In this document: in pieces, positions 43,370-51,427 of the stretch
Numbering within the stretch: the first letter of the stretch is position 1
Layout of the letters: each line of letters opens with the position of its first letter
NCBI RefSeq assembly: GCF_019972155.1
Contig: NZ_BOVL01000019.1
Span: 227,466 to 291,465 of the forward strand
Direction: 5' to 3'
DNA from: Bradyrhizobium sp. RD5-C2
Lineage (GTDB): Bacteria > Pseudomonadota > Alphaproteobacteria > Rhizobiales > Xanthobacteraceae
Length of the DNA: 64,000 bases
The notes under the pieces: generated by a model
What the model saw: the letters and a program-made list of their open reading frames with translations, nothing else
Told to the model about the DNA's origin: nothing
The model's database searches: none
Made by a program: the position numbers and the translations under genes

Positions 43370-43551
43370 TTTCGTCCGTTCCTGATGGGCGCCGAATTCG
43401 TCGCAGTGGGGCCGGTTCCGCCCCGTTTCGGCCAAACTGTTCACGCGTGGTCCGCCTTGAAGTCGGCTTGGGGGGCGCGACGCGAGGTCCGGGCTGCATA
43501 TTGGGGCGGCTCCGGCTAGAATAGGGGCAATTTCGCGCCTCTGGAGCTCAG

Positions 43552-44289
43552 GTGAATTCGGTTCAGAATCCAGCCCAGCATCCCAGCTATGTCACGGGCC
43601 TCGAGGCGCGCTTTGCCGCCGCCGCGCGGCACAGCCGCATGGTGCGGATCCTGCGCATCGCCGTGCCTGCGGTGGTGGGGCTGTCGATGGCCTCGATCAT
43701 CTTCGTCTCGGTCTACAATCCATTCCGCGAGATGATCCCCAAGCTGCCGGTCGAGATGGACAACCTCGTGGTGTCAGGCACCAAGATCACGATGGAATCG
43801 CCGCATATCGCCGGCTTCTCGGCCGACGGCCGACCCTATGAGATGTGGGCAAAGGCGGCGATCCAGGACGTCACCGATCCTGATCACGTCGAGCTGAAGA
43901 CGATCCGCGCCAAGGTCGCGCAGCAGGATCAGTCGACGGTGACGATGGATGCGCGCACCGGCTTCTTCGACAACAAGAAGCAGCTGCTCGACCTGCGCCA
44001 GGATATCTTCCTGCAGTCGTCCACCGGCTATGAGGCCAAGCTGACGCAGGCCCTCGTCGACATCAACAAGGGCAACGTGTCGTCGGACGAGCATGTCGAC
44101 GTCAAGCTGCTCCAAGGCACGCTGACTGCCGACCGCCTCAGGATCTACAACAGCGGCGAGCTCGTGCGGTTCGAAGGCAATGTCGTGATGAATCTGGACA
44201 AGCTCGGCGACAACAATCCGAGCCCGGCCGCCGAGCCCGCGCCACCTCCGCCGTCACCGAAGCCGCGCAAATCCGCCAACCCGAAATGA
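43552..44289 (+). CDS. lptC: LPS export protein LptC
   Basis: A 245-residue membrane-anchored protein starting with GTG. One helix (about residues 38-60) is followed by a periplasmic beta-jellyroll (LVVSGTKITMESPHIAGFSADGRPYEMWA, abbreviated; LQDIFLQSSTGYEAKL). It forms the periplasmic bridge with LptA. A Pro-rich cytosolic-looking tail (PAAEPAPPPPSPKPRK) ends it. Its stop overlaps the lptA ATG (ATGA), so they are coupled. Confidence 0.92.
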   Translation: MNSVQNPAQHPSYVTGLEARFAAAARHSRMVRILRIAVPAVVGLSMASIIFVSVYNPFREMIPKLPVEMDNLVVSGTKITMESPHIAGFSADGRPYEMWAKAAIQDVTDPDHVELKTIRAKVAQQDQSTVTMDARTGFFDNKKQLLDLRQDIFLQSSTGYEAKLTQALVDINKGNVSSDEHVDVKLLQGTLTADRLRIYNSGELVRFEGNVVMNLDKLGDNNPSPAAEPAPPPPSPKPRKSANPK

Positions 44290-45026
44290 ATTTGATGATG
44301 AAACGTTTTCCGCATGGCATCGCGATCGCGGCCTTTCTGCTTACCTTGTTCGCAGTTGGCGCCGCGTCCGCGCAGGGCTCGATGAGTGGCGTTCCCAACG
44401 CCATGCAGGGCTTTTCGCAGAACCGCGACCAGCCGATCCAGATCGAGGCCGCCTCGCTCGAAATGCGCGACAAGAAGAAGGAGGCGACCTTCGCCGGCAA
44501 TGTGAAGGTCGTGCAGGGCGACACCACCATGACCTCGAAGGTGCTGGTGGTGTTCTACGAGGATAAGTCGACCCAGACGCCGGCGCCTGCTCCGGCCGGC
44601 ACCAAAGGCGCGGCCGCCAAGGGCGCTGCGCCGATACAGTCGGCAACGCCCGGCCCCGGCGGCGCGTCCTCGATCAAGCGGCTGGAGGCGAAGGGCAATG
44701 TCGTCGTCACCCAGAAGGATCAGGTCGTCACCGGCGAGACCGCGATCTTCGACACCAAGACCAATCTGATCACCATGCTCGGCGGCGGTGGCGGCCAGGT
44801 GGTGCTGACCCAATGCCAGAACGTGCTGCGCGGCGACCGCCTGCTGGTCGACATGACCACCGGCGTCTCGCGGGTGGAATCCGACAGCGGCAAGGTGCAG
44901 GGCCTGTTCATGCAGTCGCAGGGCGGACAGAACGGCAAGGGTGGCTGCGGCACGCCGGCGGCCCCCGGCACGGCCCCTGCAGCCCCGTCGCCGCTTCAAC
45001 TGCTTCCGGGTAGCAAGTCGAAATAG
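44286..45026 (+). CDS. lptA: LPS transport periplasmic protein LptA (OstA-like)
   Basis: A 246-residue protein with a Sec signal ending near ASAQG and an OstA jellyroll: QPIQIEAASLEMRDKKKEATFAGNVKVVQGDTTM, abbreviated here to the QIEAASLEM and GNVKVVQGD motifs, then KGNVVVTQKDQVVTGE. It carries lipopolysaccharide across the periplasm. A Pro/Ala-rich insert (TPAPAPAGTKGAAAKGAA) splits two strands and is unusual for short LptA proteins. Confidence 0.9.
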   Translation: MNLMMKRFPHGIAIAAFLLTLFAVGAASAQGSMSGVPNAMQGFSQNRDQPIQIEAASLEMRDKKKEATFAGNVKVVQGDTTMTSKVLVVFYEDKSTQTPAPAPAGTKGAAAKGAAPIQSATPGPGGASSIKRLEAKGNVVVTQKDQVVTGETAIFDTKTNLITMLGGGGGQVVLTQCQNVLRGDRLLVDMTTGVSRVESDSGKVQGLFMQSQGGQNGKGGCGTPAAPGTAPAAPSPLQLLPGSKSK

Positions 45027-45041
45027 GATCCACAAAGTAAG

Positions 45042-45058
45042 CTTCACGTAAGGTGAAG
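45042..45058. promoter_or_regulatory. Inverted repeat between lptA and lptB
   Basis: CTTCAC (45042-45047) and GTGAAG (45053-45058) form a perfect six-base dyad around GTAAG, followed by AT-rich TAGATAATATT. It could be an operator or weak hairpin before lptB; the 263 bp gap suggests lptB-rpoN has its own promoter here. Confidence 0.3.
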
Positions 45059-45289
45059 TAGAATCAATAAGTTAGATAATATTTTGCGACCGCGAGGTTG
45101 AAGCGCGCGGGGCGAGACTGTATCTACTCCAGCGGCCCGGCCGGACGATGTGCCTTTGAGGGGAGTTATTTCGGCCGGGACAGGGGCATCCATTCATTCA
45201 AGGCGCGGGTGATCGCGCTTTGCCGTGCGAATCGATCGGTCCGCAGGCAAGGTCGCGGGATCACCGTGAAAGGCTGAAGCGAAGCGGGG

Positions 45290-46276
45290 ATGGTGGATTT
45301 TCTCGGCATGTTCCGGCGGCGCCCTGCGAAACGCAGTTCCGGATTTGCGCGTGCGCATGACGACATCACGGCGCTCGACGACCAGTTCGGCGAGATGCTG
45401 ACGTCACCGGTGCGCGACGCGCCGCCGATGGCGCGTGCCGCTCCGGTTCCCGCCGTCGAGCTGCCGCGATCCCAACCCGCAGCAGCGCCCGCCCCGGCGC
45501 GGGCGAGGCCCGCCAGGAACAACGCCGCTTCGGCGCCGCAGCTCATCAAGCGGCCGGGCTATCTGGCTGTGCACAGCGTGGAAAAGAGTTTTGGCAGCCG
45601 CCAGGTGGTGCGCGGCGTCAGCATCTATGTGCGCCGCGGCGAGGCGGTCGGCCTGCTCGGGCCGAACGGCGCCGGCAAGACCACGGTGTTCTACATGATC
45701 ACCGGCCTGATCAAGGCGGATCGTGGCGCGATCGAGCTCGACGGCCACGACGTCACCAAGCTGCCGATGTATCAGCGCGCGCGCCTCGGCATCGGCTATC
45801 TGCCGCAGGAAGCCTCGATCTTCCGCGGCCTGACGGTCGAGCAGAACATCCGCGCGGTGCTCGAGGTCGTCGAGCCCTCGAAGAAGAAGCGCGAGCATGA
45901 GCTGGATTCGCTGCTCGACGAATTCAACATCACGCGGCTGCGCAAGAGCCCGTCGATCGCGCTGTCCGGCGGCGAGCGCCGCCGCGTCGAGATTGCGCGC
46001 GCGCTGGCGACGCGTCCGAATTACATGCTGCTCGACGAGCCGTTCGCCGGCATCGACCCGATCGCGGTCGGCGACATTCAGGACCTCGTCCGACATCTGA
46101 CCAATCGCGGCATCGGCGTGCTCATCACCGACCACAATGTCCGCGAGACGCTCGGCCTGACCGACCGCGCCTACATCGTCTATGCCGGTGAGATCTTGAC
46201 TGAGGGAAGCCCGGAGGAGATCGTTAACGATCCCGATGTACGCAGGCTTTACCTTGGCGAGGAATTCCGCCTTTAG
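45290..46276 (+). CDS. lptB: LPS export ABC transporter ATP-binding protein LptB, with N-terminal extension
   Basis: A 328-residue protein. Walker A is GLLGPNGAGKTTVFYMITGL, the signature LSGGERRRVEIARAL and Walker B YMLLDEPFAGIDP; Q-loop and H-loop (ITDHNVRETL) are present. It powers LPS extraction with LptFG. Normal LptB is about 240 residues, so the first 85 or so residues, rich in Arg, Pro and Ala (PAAAPAPARARPAR), are an additional disordered tail. It precedes rpoN by 90 bp as in other proteobacteria. Confidence 0.95.
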   Translation: MVDFLGMFRRRPAKRSSGFARAHDDITALDDQFGEMLTSPVRDAPPMARAAPVPAVELPRSQPAAAPAPARARPARNNAASAPQLIKRPGYLAVHSVEKSFGSRQVVRGVSIYVRRGEAVGLLGPNGAGKTTVFYMITGLIKADRGAIELDGHDVTKLPMYQRARLGIGYLPQEASIFRGLTVEQNIRAVLEVVEPSKKKREHELDSLLDEFNITRLRKSPSIALSGGERRRVEIARALATRPNYMLLDEPFAGIDPIAVGDIQDLVRHLTNRGIGVLITDHNVRETLGLTDRAYIVYAGEILTEGSPEEIVNDPDVRRLYLGEEFRL

Positions 46277-46366
46277 CCCAAATTTTGCATACGTCAAGCC
46301 GTGTACATCCCAAGCGGACTAAGATAAGCAAGAATCGAGCCAATTTTTGGAATCGATCTTGCCTCC

Positions 46367-48022
46367 ATGGCACTGACGCAAAGACTAGAGTTCCGCCAGT
46401 CGCAGTCGCTGGTGATGACGCCGCAGCTGATGCAGGCGATCAAGCTGCTGCAACTGTCGAACCTGGATCTGTCGGCCTTTGTCGAGGAAGAGCTGGAGCG
46501 CAATCCGCTGCTCGATCGGGCCGCCGATGGGCCGGAACCGCCGGTGGCGGGCGAGCCGGCCATGGAGCGGCCGGACTACGGCGATTCCGACGGTTCCTCG
46601 AGCTATGGAGACGACGGCGACGCGTCCGACATGGCCGCAGGCTCGGGCGGCGAGGCCGCCTTTGAGCCCGGCCAGGAGGAATGGCTGAACCGCGACCTCG
46701 GCACCCGCGCCGAGATCGAGCAGACGCTCGATACCGGGCTCGACAACGTGTTCTCCGAGGAACCGGCCGAAGCCGCCGCGCGCGCCGCGCAGGACGCAGC
46801 TCCGTCGGTCTATACCGAATGGGGCGGTGGCGCCTCCAGCGACGACGAATACAATCTCGAAGCCTTCGTGGCCGCCGAGCTGACGCTTGCCGACCACCTC
46901 GCCGAACAGCTCGCGGTGGCGTTCTCGGCGCCGGCGCAGCGCATGATCGGGCAGTATCTGATCGACCTGGTCGACGACGCCGGCTACCTGCCGGCCGATC
47001 TCGGCCAGGCCGCCGAGCGGCTCGGTGCCTCGCAGCAGGCAGTCGACGAGGTCGTCGCGGTGCTGCAGAAGTTCGATCCGCCGGGCGTGTGCGCGCGAAA
47101 CCTCAGCGAGTGCCTGGCGATCCAGCTGCGCGAGCTCGATCGCTACGATCCGGCGATGCAGGCGCTGGTCGAGCATCTCGATCTGCTCGCCAAGCGCGAT
47201 ATCGCGGCCTTGCGAAAGCTGTGCGGCGTCGATGACGAAGACATCACCGACATGATCGCCGAGATCCGCCGGCTCGATCCGAAGCCCGGGCTGAAGTTCG
47301 GCACCGCGCGGACGCAGACCATGGTGCCCGACGTCTATGTGCGTCCGGGCCCCGACGGCGGCTGGCATGTCGAGCTCAACAGCGACACTCTGCCGCGCGT
47401 CCTGGTCAACCAGACCTATTACTCTGAGCTGTCGAAGACGATCCGCAAGGACGGTGACAAGTCGTACTTCACCGATTGCCTGCAGAACGCGACCTGGCTG
47501 GTCCGCGCGCTCGATCAGCGCGCCCGAACCATCCTGAAGGTCGCAACCGAAATCGTCCGCCAGCAGGACGGATTCTTCACCTATGGCGTCGCGCACCTCC
47601 GGCCGCTCAATCTGAAGGCGGTGGCGGATGCGATCCAGATGCATGAATCGACAGTGTCGCGCGTCACCGCCAACAAATACATGGCGACCAATCGCGGCAG
47701 TTTTGAATTGAAGTATTTTTTCACCGCGTCGATCGCGTCCGCCGACGGCGGCGAGGCGCATTCGGCCGAAGCGGTGCGTCACCACATCAAGCAGTTGATC
47801 GACGGCGAGGCGCCGTCGGCGATCCTGTCTGACGACACGATCGTGGAACGTTTGCGCGCTTCAGGCATTGATATTGCTCGCCGCACCGTCGCGAAGTACC
47901 GCGAGGCGATGCGGATACCATCCTCGGTGCAGCGCCGCCGTGACAAACAGAGCATGCTCGGTAATGCCCTTTCGGCTCCTGCCGCCTCGCCCGACCGCTC
48001 GCGCGATACAGCCCCCGTTTAG
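46367..48022 (+). CDS. rpoN: RNA polymerase sigma-54 factor
   Basis: A 551-residue factor. The N-terminal Gln-rich region I begins LTQRLEFRQSQSLVMTPQLMQAIKLLQ (key words QSLVMTPQ), followed by an acidic region II (about residues 60-130), the core-binding domain, the HTH (MHESTVSRVTANKYM) and the C-terminal RpoN box ARRTVAKYRE. Sigma-54 directs activator-dependent promoters, including nitrogen fixation genes in rhizobia. The neighbours lptB, hpf and ptsN are the common rpoN context. Confidence 0.98.
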   Translation: MALTQRLEFRQSQSLVMTPQLMQAIKLLQLSNLDLSAFVEEELERNPLLDRAADGPEPPVAGEPAMERPDYGDSDGSSSYGDDGDASDMAAGSGGEAAFEPGQEEWLNRDLGTRAEIEQTLDTGLDNVFSEEPAEAAARAAQDAAPSVYTEWGGGASSDDEYNLEAFVAAELTLADHLAEQLAVAFSAPAQRMIGQYLIDLVDDAGYLPADLGQAAERLGASQQAVDEVVAVLQKFDPPGVCARNLSECLAIQLRELDRYDPAMQALVEHLDLLAKRDIAALRKLCGVDDEDITDMIAEIRRLDPKPGLKFGTARTQTMVPDVYVRPGPDGGWHVELNSDTLPRVLVNQTYYSELSKTIRKDGDKSYFTDCLQNATWLVRALDQRARTILKVATEIVRQQDGFFTYGVAHLRPLNLKAVADAIQMHESTVSRVTANKYMATNRGSFELKYFFTASIASADGGEAHSAEAVRHHIKQLIDGEAPSAILSDDTIVERLRASGIDIARRTVAKYREAMRIPSSVQRRRDKQSMLGNALSAPAASPDRSRDTAPV

Positions 48023-48032
48023 GTTACTTCTA

Positions 48033-48072
48033 GAGCATGACCCCGTCCGAGTACGGGCAGGTTCATGCGCTC
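48033..48072. repeat. Intergenic palindrome of the GCATGA family
   Basis: GAGCATGACCCCGT pairs with ACGGG...TTCATGCGCTC (inner CCCGT/ACGGG, outer GCATGA/TTCATGC), just after the rpoN stop. It is the third element of this type, with those at 2797 and 29126. Confidence 0.6.
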
Positions 48073-48207
48073 GTTGCGTTCGCGTCAAATCGCGATAGTC
48101 TCAATCTTTCCTGGCGAAGCGTCGTCCAGCAAGGGAGGTGACCGGAAGCCCAGCAAAAATCATGCTCCTGCAAGAGTGATCGAGGCATCCAGCAATTGAG
48201 GCATCAA

Positions 48208-48807
48208 ATGACCCTTCGAATCTCGGGAAAGAGCATCAGCATCGGCGAGGCGCTTCGTGCGCGCGTCAGCGAGCGCACCGACGAGGTCCTGCGAAAGTAT
48301 TTTGATGGCAACTATTCCGGTCACATCACGCTGAGCAAGGATGGCTTCGGTTTCCGCACCGACTGCTCGCTGCATCTGGATTCCGGCATCACATTGGAAG
48401 CTGAGTCCAACGCCGCCGACGCCTATGCCAGCGCGGACGCCGCGCTCCTGATGATCGAGAAGCGCCTGCGCCGCTACAAGAGTCGGCTCAAGGACCGCTC
48501 CGCCCGCAAGACCTACACCGCGAACGCTGCGTTTGCCGAATTGAACGGCGTCGGGCTCGACGCGCCGAGCTACGTCATCGAGGCGCCGGAGAACGAGGAC
48601 GAGGTCACCGAATACAGCCCCGTGATCATTGCCGAGGCAACCACTGCGCTGAAGCGGCTGTCGGTCAGCGAAGCCGTCATGGAGCTCGATCTGACCGGCG
48701 CCTCCTGCCTGGTATTCCAGCATGGCGGCAGTGGCCGGTTGAACATCATATACCGCCGTACGGACGGCAATGTCGGCTGGGTCGATCCGCCGGCGGTGAG
48801 CCCCTGA
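48208..48807 (+). CDS. hpf: Ribosome hibernation promoting factor, long form
   Basis: A 199-residue protein, first methionine chosen at 48208. The N-terminal HPF domain (ISGKSISIGEALRARVSE, DAYASADAALLMIEKRLRRYKSRL) is followed by a flexible region and the C-terminal dimerisation domain of long HPF (LSVSEAVMELDLTGASCLVFQHGG, key VFxHxG and NVGWVDP). Long HPF forms 100S ribosome dimers in stationary phase. Position downstream of rpoN is typical. Confidence 0.95.
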   Translation: MTLRISGKSISIGEALRARVSERTDEVLRKYFDGNYSGHITLSKDGFGFRTDCSLHLDSGITLEAESNAADAYASADAALLMIEKRLRRYKSRLKDRSARKTYTANAAFAELNGVGLDAPSYVIEAPENEDEVTEYSPVIIAEATTALKRLSVSEAVMELDLTGASCLVFQHGGSGRLNIIYRRTDGNVGWVDPPAVSP

Positions 48808-48976
48808 GGATAGTTGGCCCATGGCATTGACGTCCGAAGCCAGCCCTGCTTATGGTCCGCCGCCTCCAGCAATAATGGGGGCGGAACAGGGTTCGCAGGT
48901 GTTGGCACCGCCGATACGTTGGAGTAGAAGCCCTGCCAGTTGGACCCGGGCTAAGCCCGCATCCCGCCTCAACTTC

Positions 48977-49004
48977 TTGACGCCGCCGCTGTAAAGCCTA
49001 TTTC
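48977..49004 (+). promoter_or_regulatory. Candidate promoter of ptsN
   Basis: TTGACG (48977-48982) and TATTTC (48999-49004) are separated by 16 bases, 36 bp upstream of ptsN. The 232 bp hpf-ptsN gap makes an independent promoter plausible. Match to consensus is moderate. Confidence 0.35.
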
Positions 49005-49039
49005 GCAACCTGACGGTTCATTCACCTCGGAACGCCCCA

Positions 49040-49501
49040 ATGCCGATTACCGATTTGGTCGCACCCGAGGCGATACTTCCGGCTTTGAAAGTCATCAGCA
49101 AGAAGCAGGCGCTGCAGGAACTCGCGGCGCGCGCGTCTGCGCTGACCGGGCAGAACGAACGCGCCGTGTTCGAGGTGCTGCTGCAACGCGAGAAGCTCGG
49201 CACCACGGCGGTCGGCTATGGCGTCGCCATTCCGCACGGCAAGCTGCCCAAGCTTGAGAAGCTGTTCGGCTTCTTCGCCCGCCTCGAGCGCCCGATCGAT
49301 TTCGAGGCGATGGATGGCCAGCCGGTCGATCTGATCTTCCTGCTGCTGGCACCGGAAGGTGCCGGCGCCGATCACCTCAAGGCGCTGGCGCGCATCGCTC
49401 GCCTGCTGCGCGACCAGGACGTCGCCAAGAAGCTGCGTGCCTCGCGCGACGCGCAGGCGATCTACTCGGTGCTCGCGCTGCCGCCGGCGAGCGCGGCGTA
49501 G
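49040..49501 (+). CDS. ptsN: Nitrogen-regulatory PTS enzyme IIA (EIIA-Ntr)
   Basis: A 153-residue protein. GYGVAIPHGKLPKLEKLFGFFARL contains the phosphorylatable His66 (IPHGK), and VDLIFLLLAPEGAGADHLKALARIARLLRD is the usual C-terminal half. EIIA-Ntr is the end acceptor of the PtsP-NPr phosphorelay and regulates potassium and nitrogen physiology. No other pts genes are in the window. Confidence 0.96.
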   Translation: MPITDLVAPEAILPALKVISKKQALQELAARASALTGQNERAVFEVLLQREKLGTTAVGYGVAIPHGKLPKLEKLFGFFARLERPIDFEAMDGQPVDLIFLLLAPEGAGADHLKALARIARLLRDQDVAKKLRASRDAQAIYSVLALPPASAA

Positions 49502-49614
49502 TCATCCGCACTCGCGAATTCGCTCGCGCGACTGACATCGGTGCGTAGTCAATACGTCACGCATTGACGCATGCCGATGCGCAATCGTCGGGCTACGAAG
49601 CGTTCGCAATTCTC

Positions 49615-50253
49615 TCAGCAGATCGTCGGCAGCAGACGGCGGACTTCGTCGAGCAGATCGGGGACGGCCTTCTCGTCGCTGGCGAGGTGCCTGAGCAGCG
49701 CGCTCTGGAACAGGCCGTCGAACAGCGCGTAGAGCGCGGCCGGAGACGATGCCGGCTTCCTGTTGCCCAACTCTGCGTAGCGCGTGGCGATGCGCCAGAT
49801 CATTGCTTCCAGGCTCTTGTCGATCTCGAGCACGTCCTTGCGGAACGCCGGCTCGAACATCGCCTGCGAGCGCAGATCGTACCAGAGCCGGTGCATGCGG
49901 GCTTCGTCCTGCAACGTCGCCGCGAGCTTGGCGAGGAAGCCTTCGGTCAATTCGTCGCGGCTTCGTGCCGTCGTCACCACCTCGTCGTAGCGCGTCACGC
50001 ATTTCGCCTTGTAGTGACGGACACAGCAGCAGATCAGATCGAGCTTGTCGCTGAAGTAGTAGTGAAACACGCCATGCGTGAACGCGGAGTTTTGCGCGAT
50101 CTCGCGCAGGCTGGTGCGCGCGAAGCCGAGCTCGCCGAGCGTTTCCAGCGCGGCCTCCGCAAGTTCGATGCGCCGCGCGTTGAACTTCTCGTCGCGCAGC
50201 GTCTCGGCCGCCACCGCCACGCGTTGGGCCGCTCCTGTCGCTTGCCGCGCCAT
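49615..50253 (-). CDS. TetR-family transcriptional regulator
   Basis: A 212-residue repressor. The HTH is ALETLGELGFARTSLREIAQNSAFTHGVFHYYFSDKLDL (key SLREIAQNS and GVFHYYF), and the all-helical C-terminal ligand domain follows. It is divergent from the SDR-saccharopine dehydrogenase-acyl-CoA ligase operon. Two perfect operator-like palindromes lie at 50337-50372 before its start, so it probably represses itself and the operon; an acyl-CoA or aromatic-CoA inducer is suggested by the context. Confidence 0.93.
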   Translation of the reverse strand: MARQATGAAQRVAVAAETLRDEKFNARRIELAEAALETLGELGFARTSLREIAQNSAFTHGVFHYYFSDKLDLICCCVRHYKAKCVTRYDEVVTTARSRDELTEGFLAKLAATLQDEARMHRLWYDLRSQAMFEPAFRKDVLEIDKSLEAMIWRIATRYAELGNRKPASSPAALYALFDGLFQSALLRHLASDEKAVPDLLDEVRRLLPTIC

Positions 50254-50336
50254 CTCGTGCCTTTCCTGTCTCTTCCCTCAAGCAAACTTATACCGCGCGA
50301 ACCGCGGCGCACTCCACCTCTTCACAATCATCCTCT

Positions 50337-50372
50337 TTGACACTTGTCAAATTCAGGCTTGACAAGTGTCAA
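50337..50372. promoter_or_regulatory. Double TetR-type operator
   Basis: TTGACACTTGTCAA (50337-50350) and TTGACAAGTGTCAA (50359-50372) are exact reverse complements separated by ATTCAGGC, and each is itself TTGACA-N2-TGTCAA. Centres are 22 bp apart, two helical turns, which suits two repressor dimers on one face. It lies 84 bp from the TetR start. The embedded TTGACA boxes resemble -35 elements. Confidence 0.75.
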
Positions 50373-50587
50373 GTTACTGGACGAGGGTTGGCCCAATAAT
50401 TTGGACAACCGTCAAGACGGCTGACCTAACGACATCAGGAGGAAATGCACTGCCCGGGCGCGCCTACGCTGCGCCCCGCCGACGCCGGCCGCCACCACCA
50501 ATGCGCTGAGAATCTGCAGACCGCCGGCCCGTGCTGCCGCCGGCTGCGGCACCGATCAAAATCATCAAGCAAAGGGAGGACTACGTC

Positions 50588-51391
50588 ATGAGTGGGAAGA
50601 GCCTTGAAGGCAGGAAAGCCCTGGTCACCGGCGGTGCCCGGGGAATTGGCGCAGCCATCGCGCAGGCGCTGGCGCGGTCCGGCGCCGCGGTCATGATCGG
50701 CGACATCCTTGACGATGCCGGCAAGGCAAGCGCCGCCGAGATCGCCAAGGCTGGCGTCAAGACCGGCTTCATCAAGCTCGACGTCACCGACGACGCGCAA
50801 TGGGAGCGGGCCGCCGCTGCGACGGTCGAAACGCTGGGCGGCTACGACATCCTGATCAACAATGCCGGCATCGAGATCACCTCGCTGGTCGCCGACATCA
50901 AGGCCGAGGACGCGCGCCGCATGTGCGAGGTCAACATCGTCGGCACCGTGCTCGGCATGAAGCACGCCTTCCGCGCGATGCGGCCGGGCGGAGCCGCGGG
51001 CAAAGGCGGCGCGGTCGTCAACATCGCCTCGGTCGCGGCGACGATCGCCTTTCCGAGCATCGCGGTCTATTCCGGCACCAAGTCCGCAGTCGATCGCATG
51101 ACGCGGGTCGGCGCGATGGAAGCCGGCAAGCTCGGCTATGGGGTGCGGGTGAACTGCATCTACCCAGGCCTGATCCCGACCGACATGGGCCTCCAGCTCG
51201 CCAATGACATCGTGAAGATCGGTCTCGCGCCCGACGTCAACGCCGCCGTCGGCTCGGTGGTGGAGCAGACGCCGCTCGGCAAGCTCGCCGAGGTCTCCGA
51301 CATCGCCGACGCCGCGGTGTTCCTGTGCTCGAACGAGGCCCGCTTCATCACCGGTATCGGTCTGCCGGTCGATGGCGGAATGGGCATGTAG
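50588..51391 (+). CDS. SDR-family oxidoreductase
   Basis: A 267-residue short-chain dehydrogenase. GGARGIGAAIAQAL is the NAD(P) motif, NNAGIEI the structural motif, and YSGTKSAV the catalytic Tyr-X3-Lys, with Ser in NIASVAATIAF. A GGGAGG box precedes the ATG at 50588. As first gene of a TetR-controlled operon with an acyl-CoA ligase it probably oxidises or reduces a hydroxy/keto intermediate of lipid, sterol or terpenoid breakdown (inference). Confidence 0.92.
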   Translation: MSGKSLEGRKALVTGGARGIGAAIAQALARSGAAVMIGDILDDAGKASAAEIAKAGVKTGFIKLDVTDDAQWERAAAATVETLGGYDILINNAGIEITSLVADIKAEDARRMCEVNIVGTVLGMKHAFRAMRPGGAAGKGGAVVNIASVAATIAFPSIAVYSGTKSAVDRMTRVGAMEAGKLGYGVRVNCIYPGLIPTDMGLQLANDIVKIGLAPDVNAAVGSVVEQTPLGKLAEVSDIADAAVFLCSNEARFITGIGLPVDGGMGM

Positions 51392-51427
51392 CAACAAAGC
51401 CGACAACACACATTTCGGAGGATCGCA

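Noticed and set aside
48821..48994. A 57-codon frame between hpf and ptsN starting ATGGCATTGACG
   Set aside because: Pro/Ser/Arg-rich translation, ribosome-binding spacing poor, and it runs through the candidate ptsN promoter.
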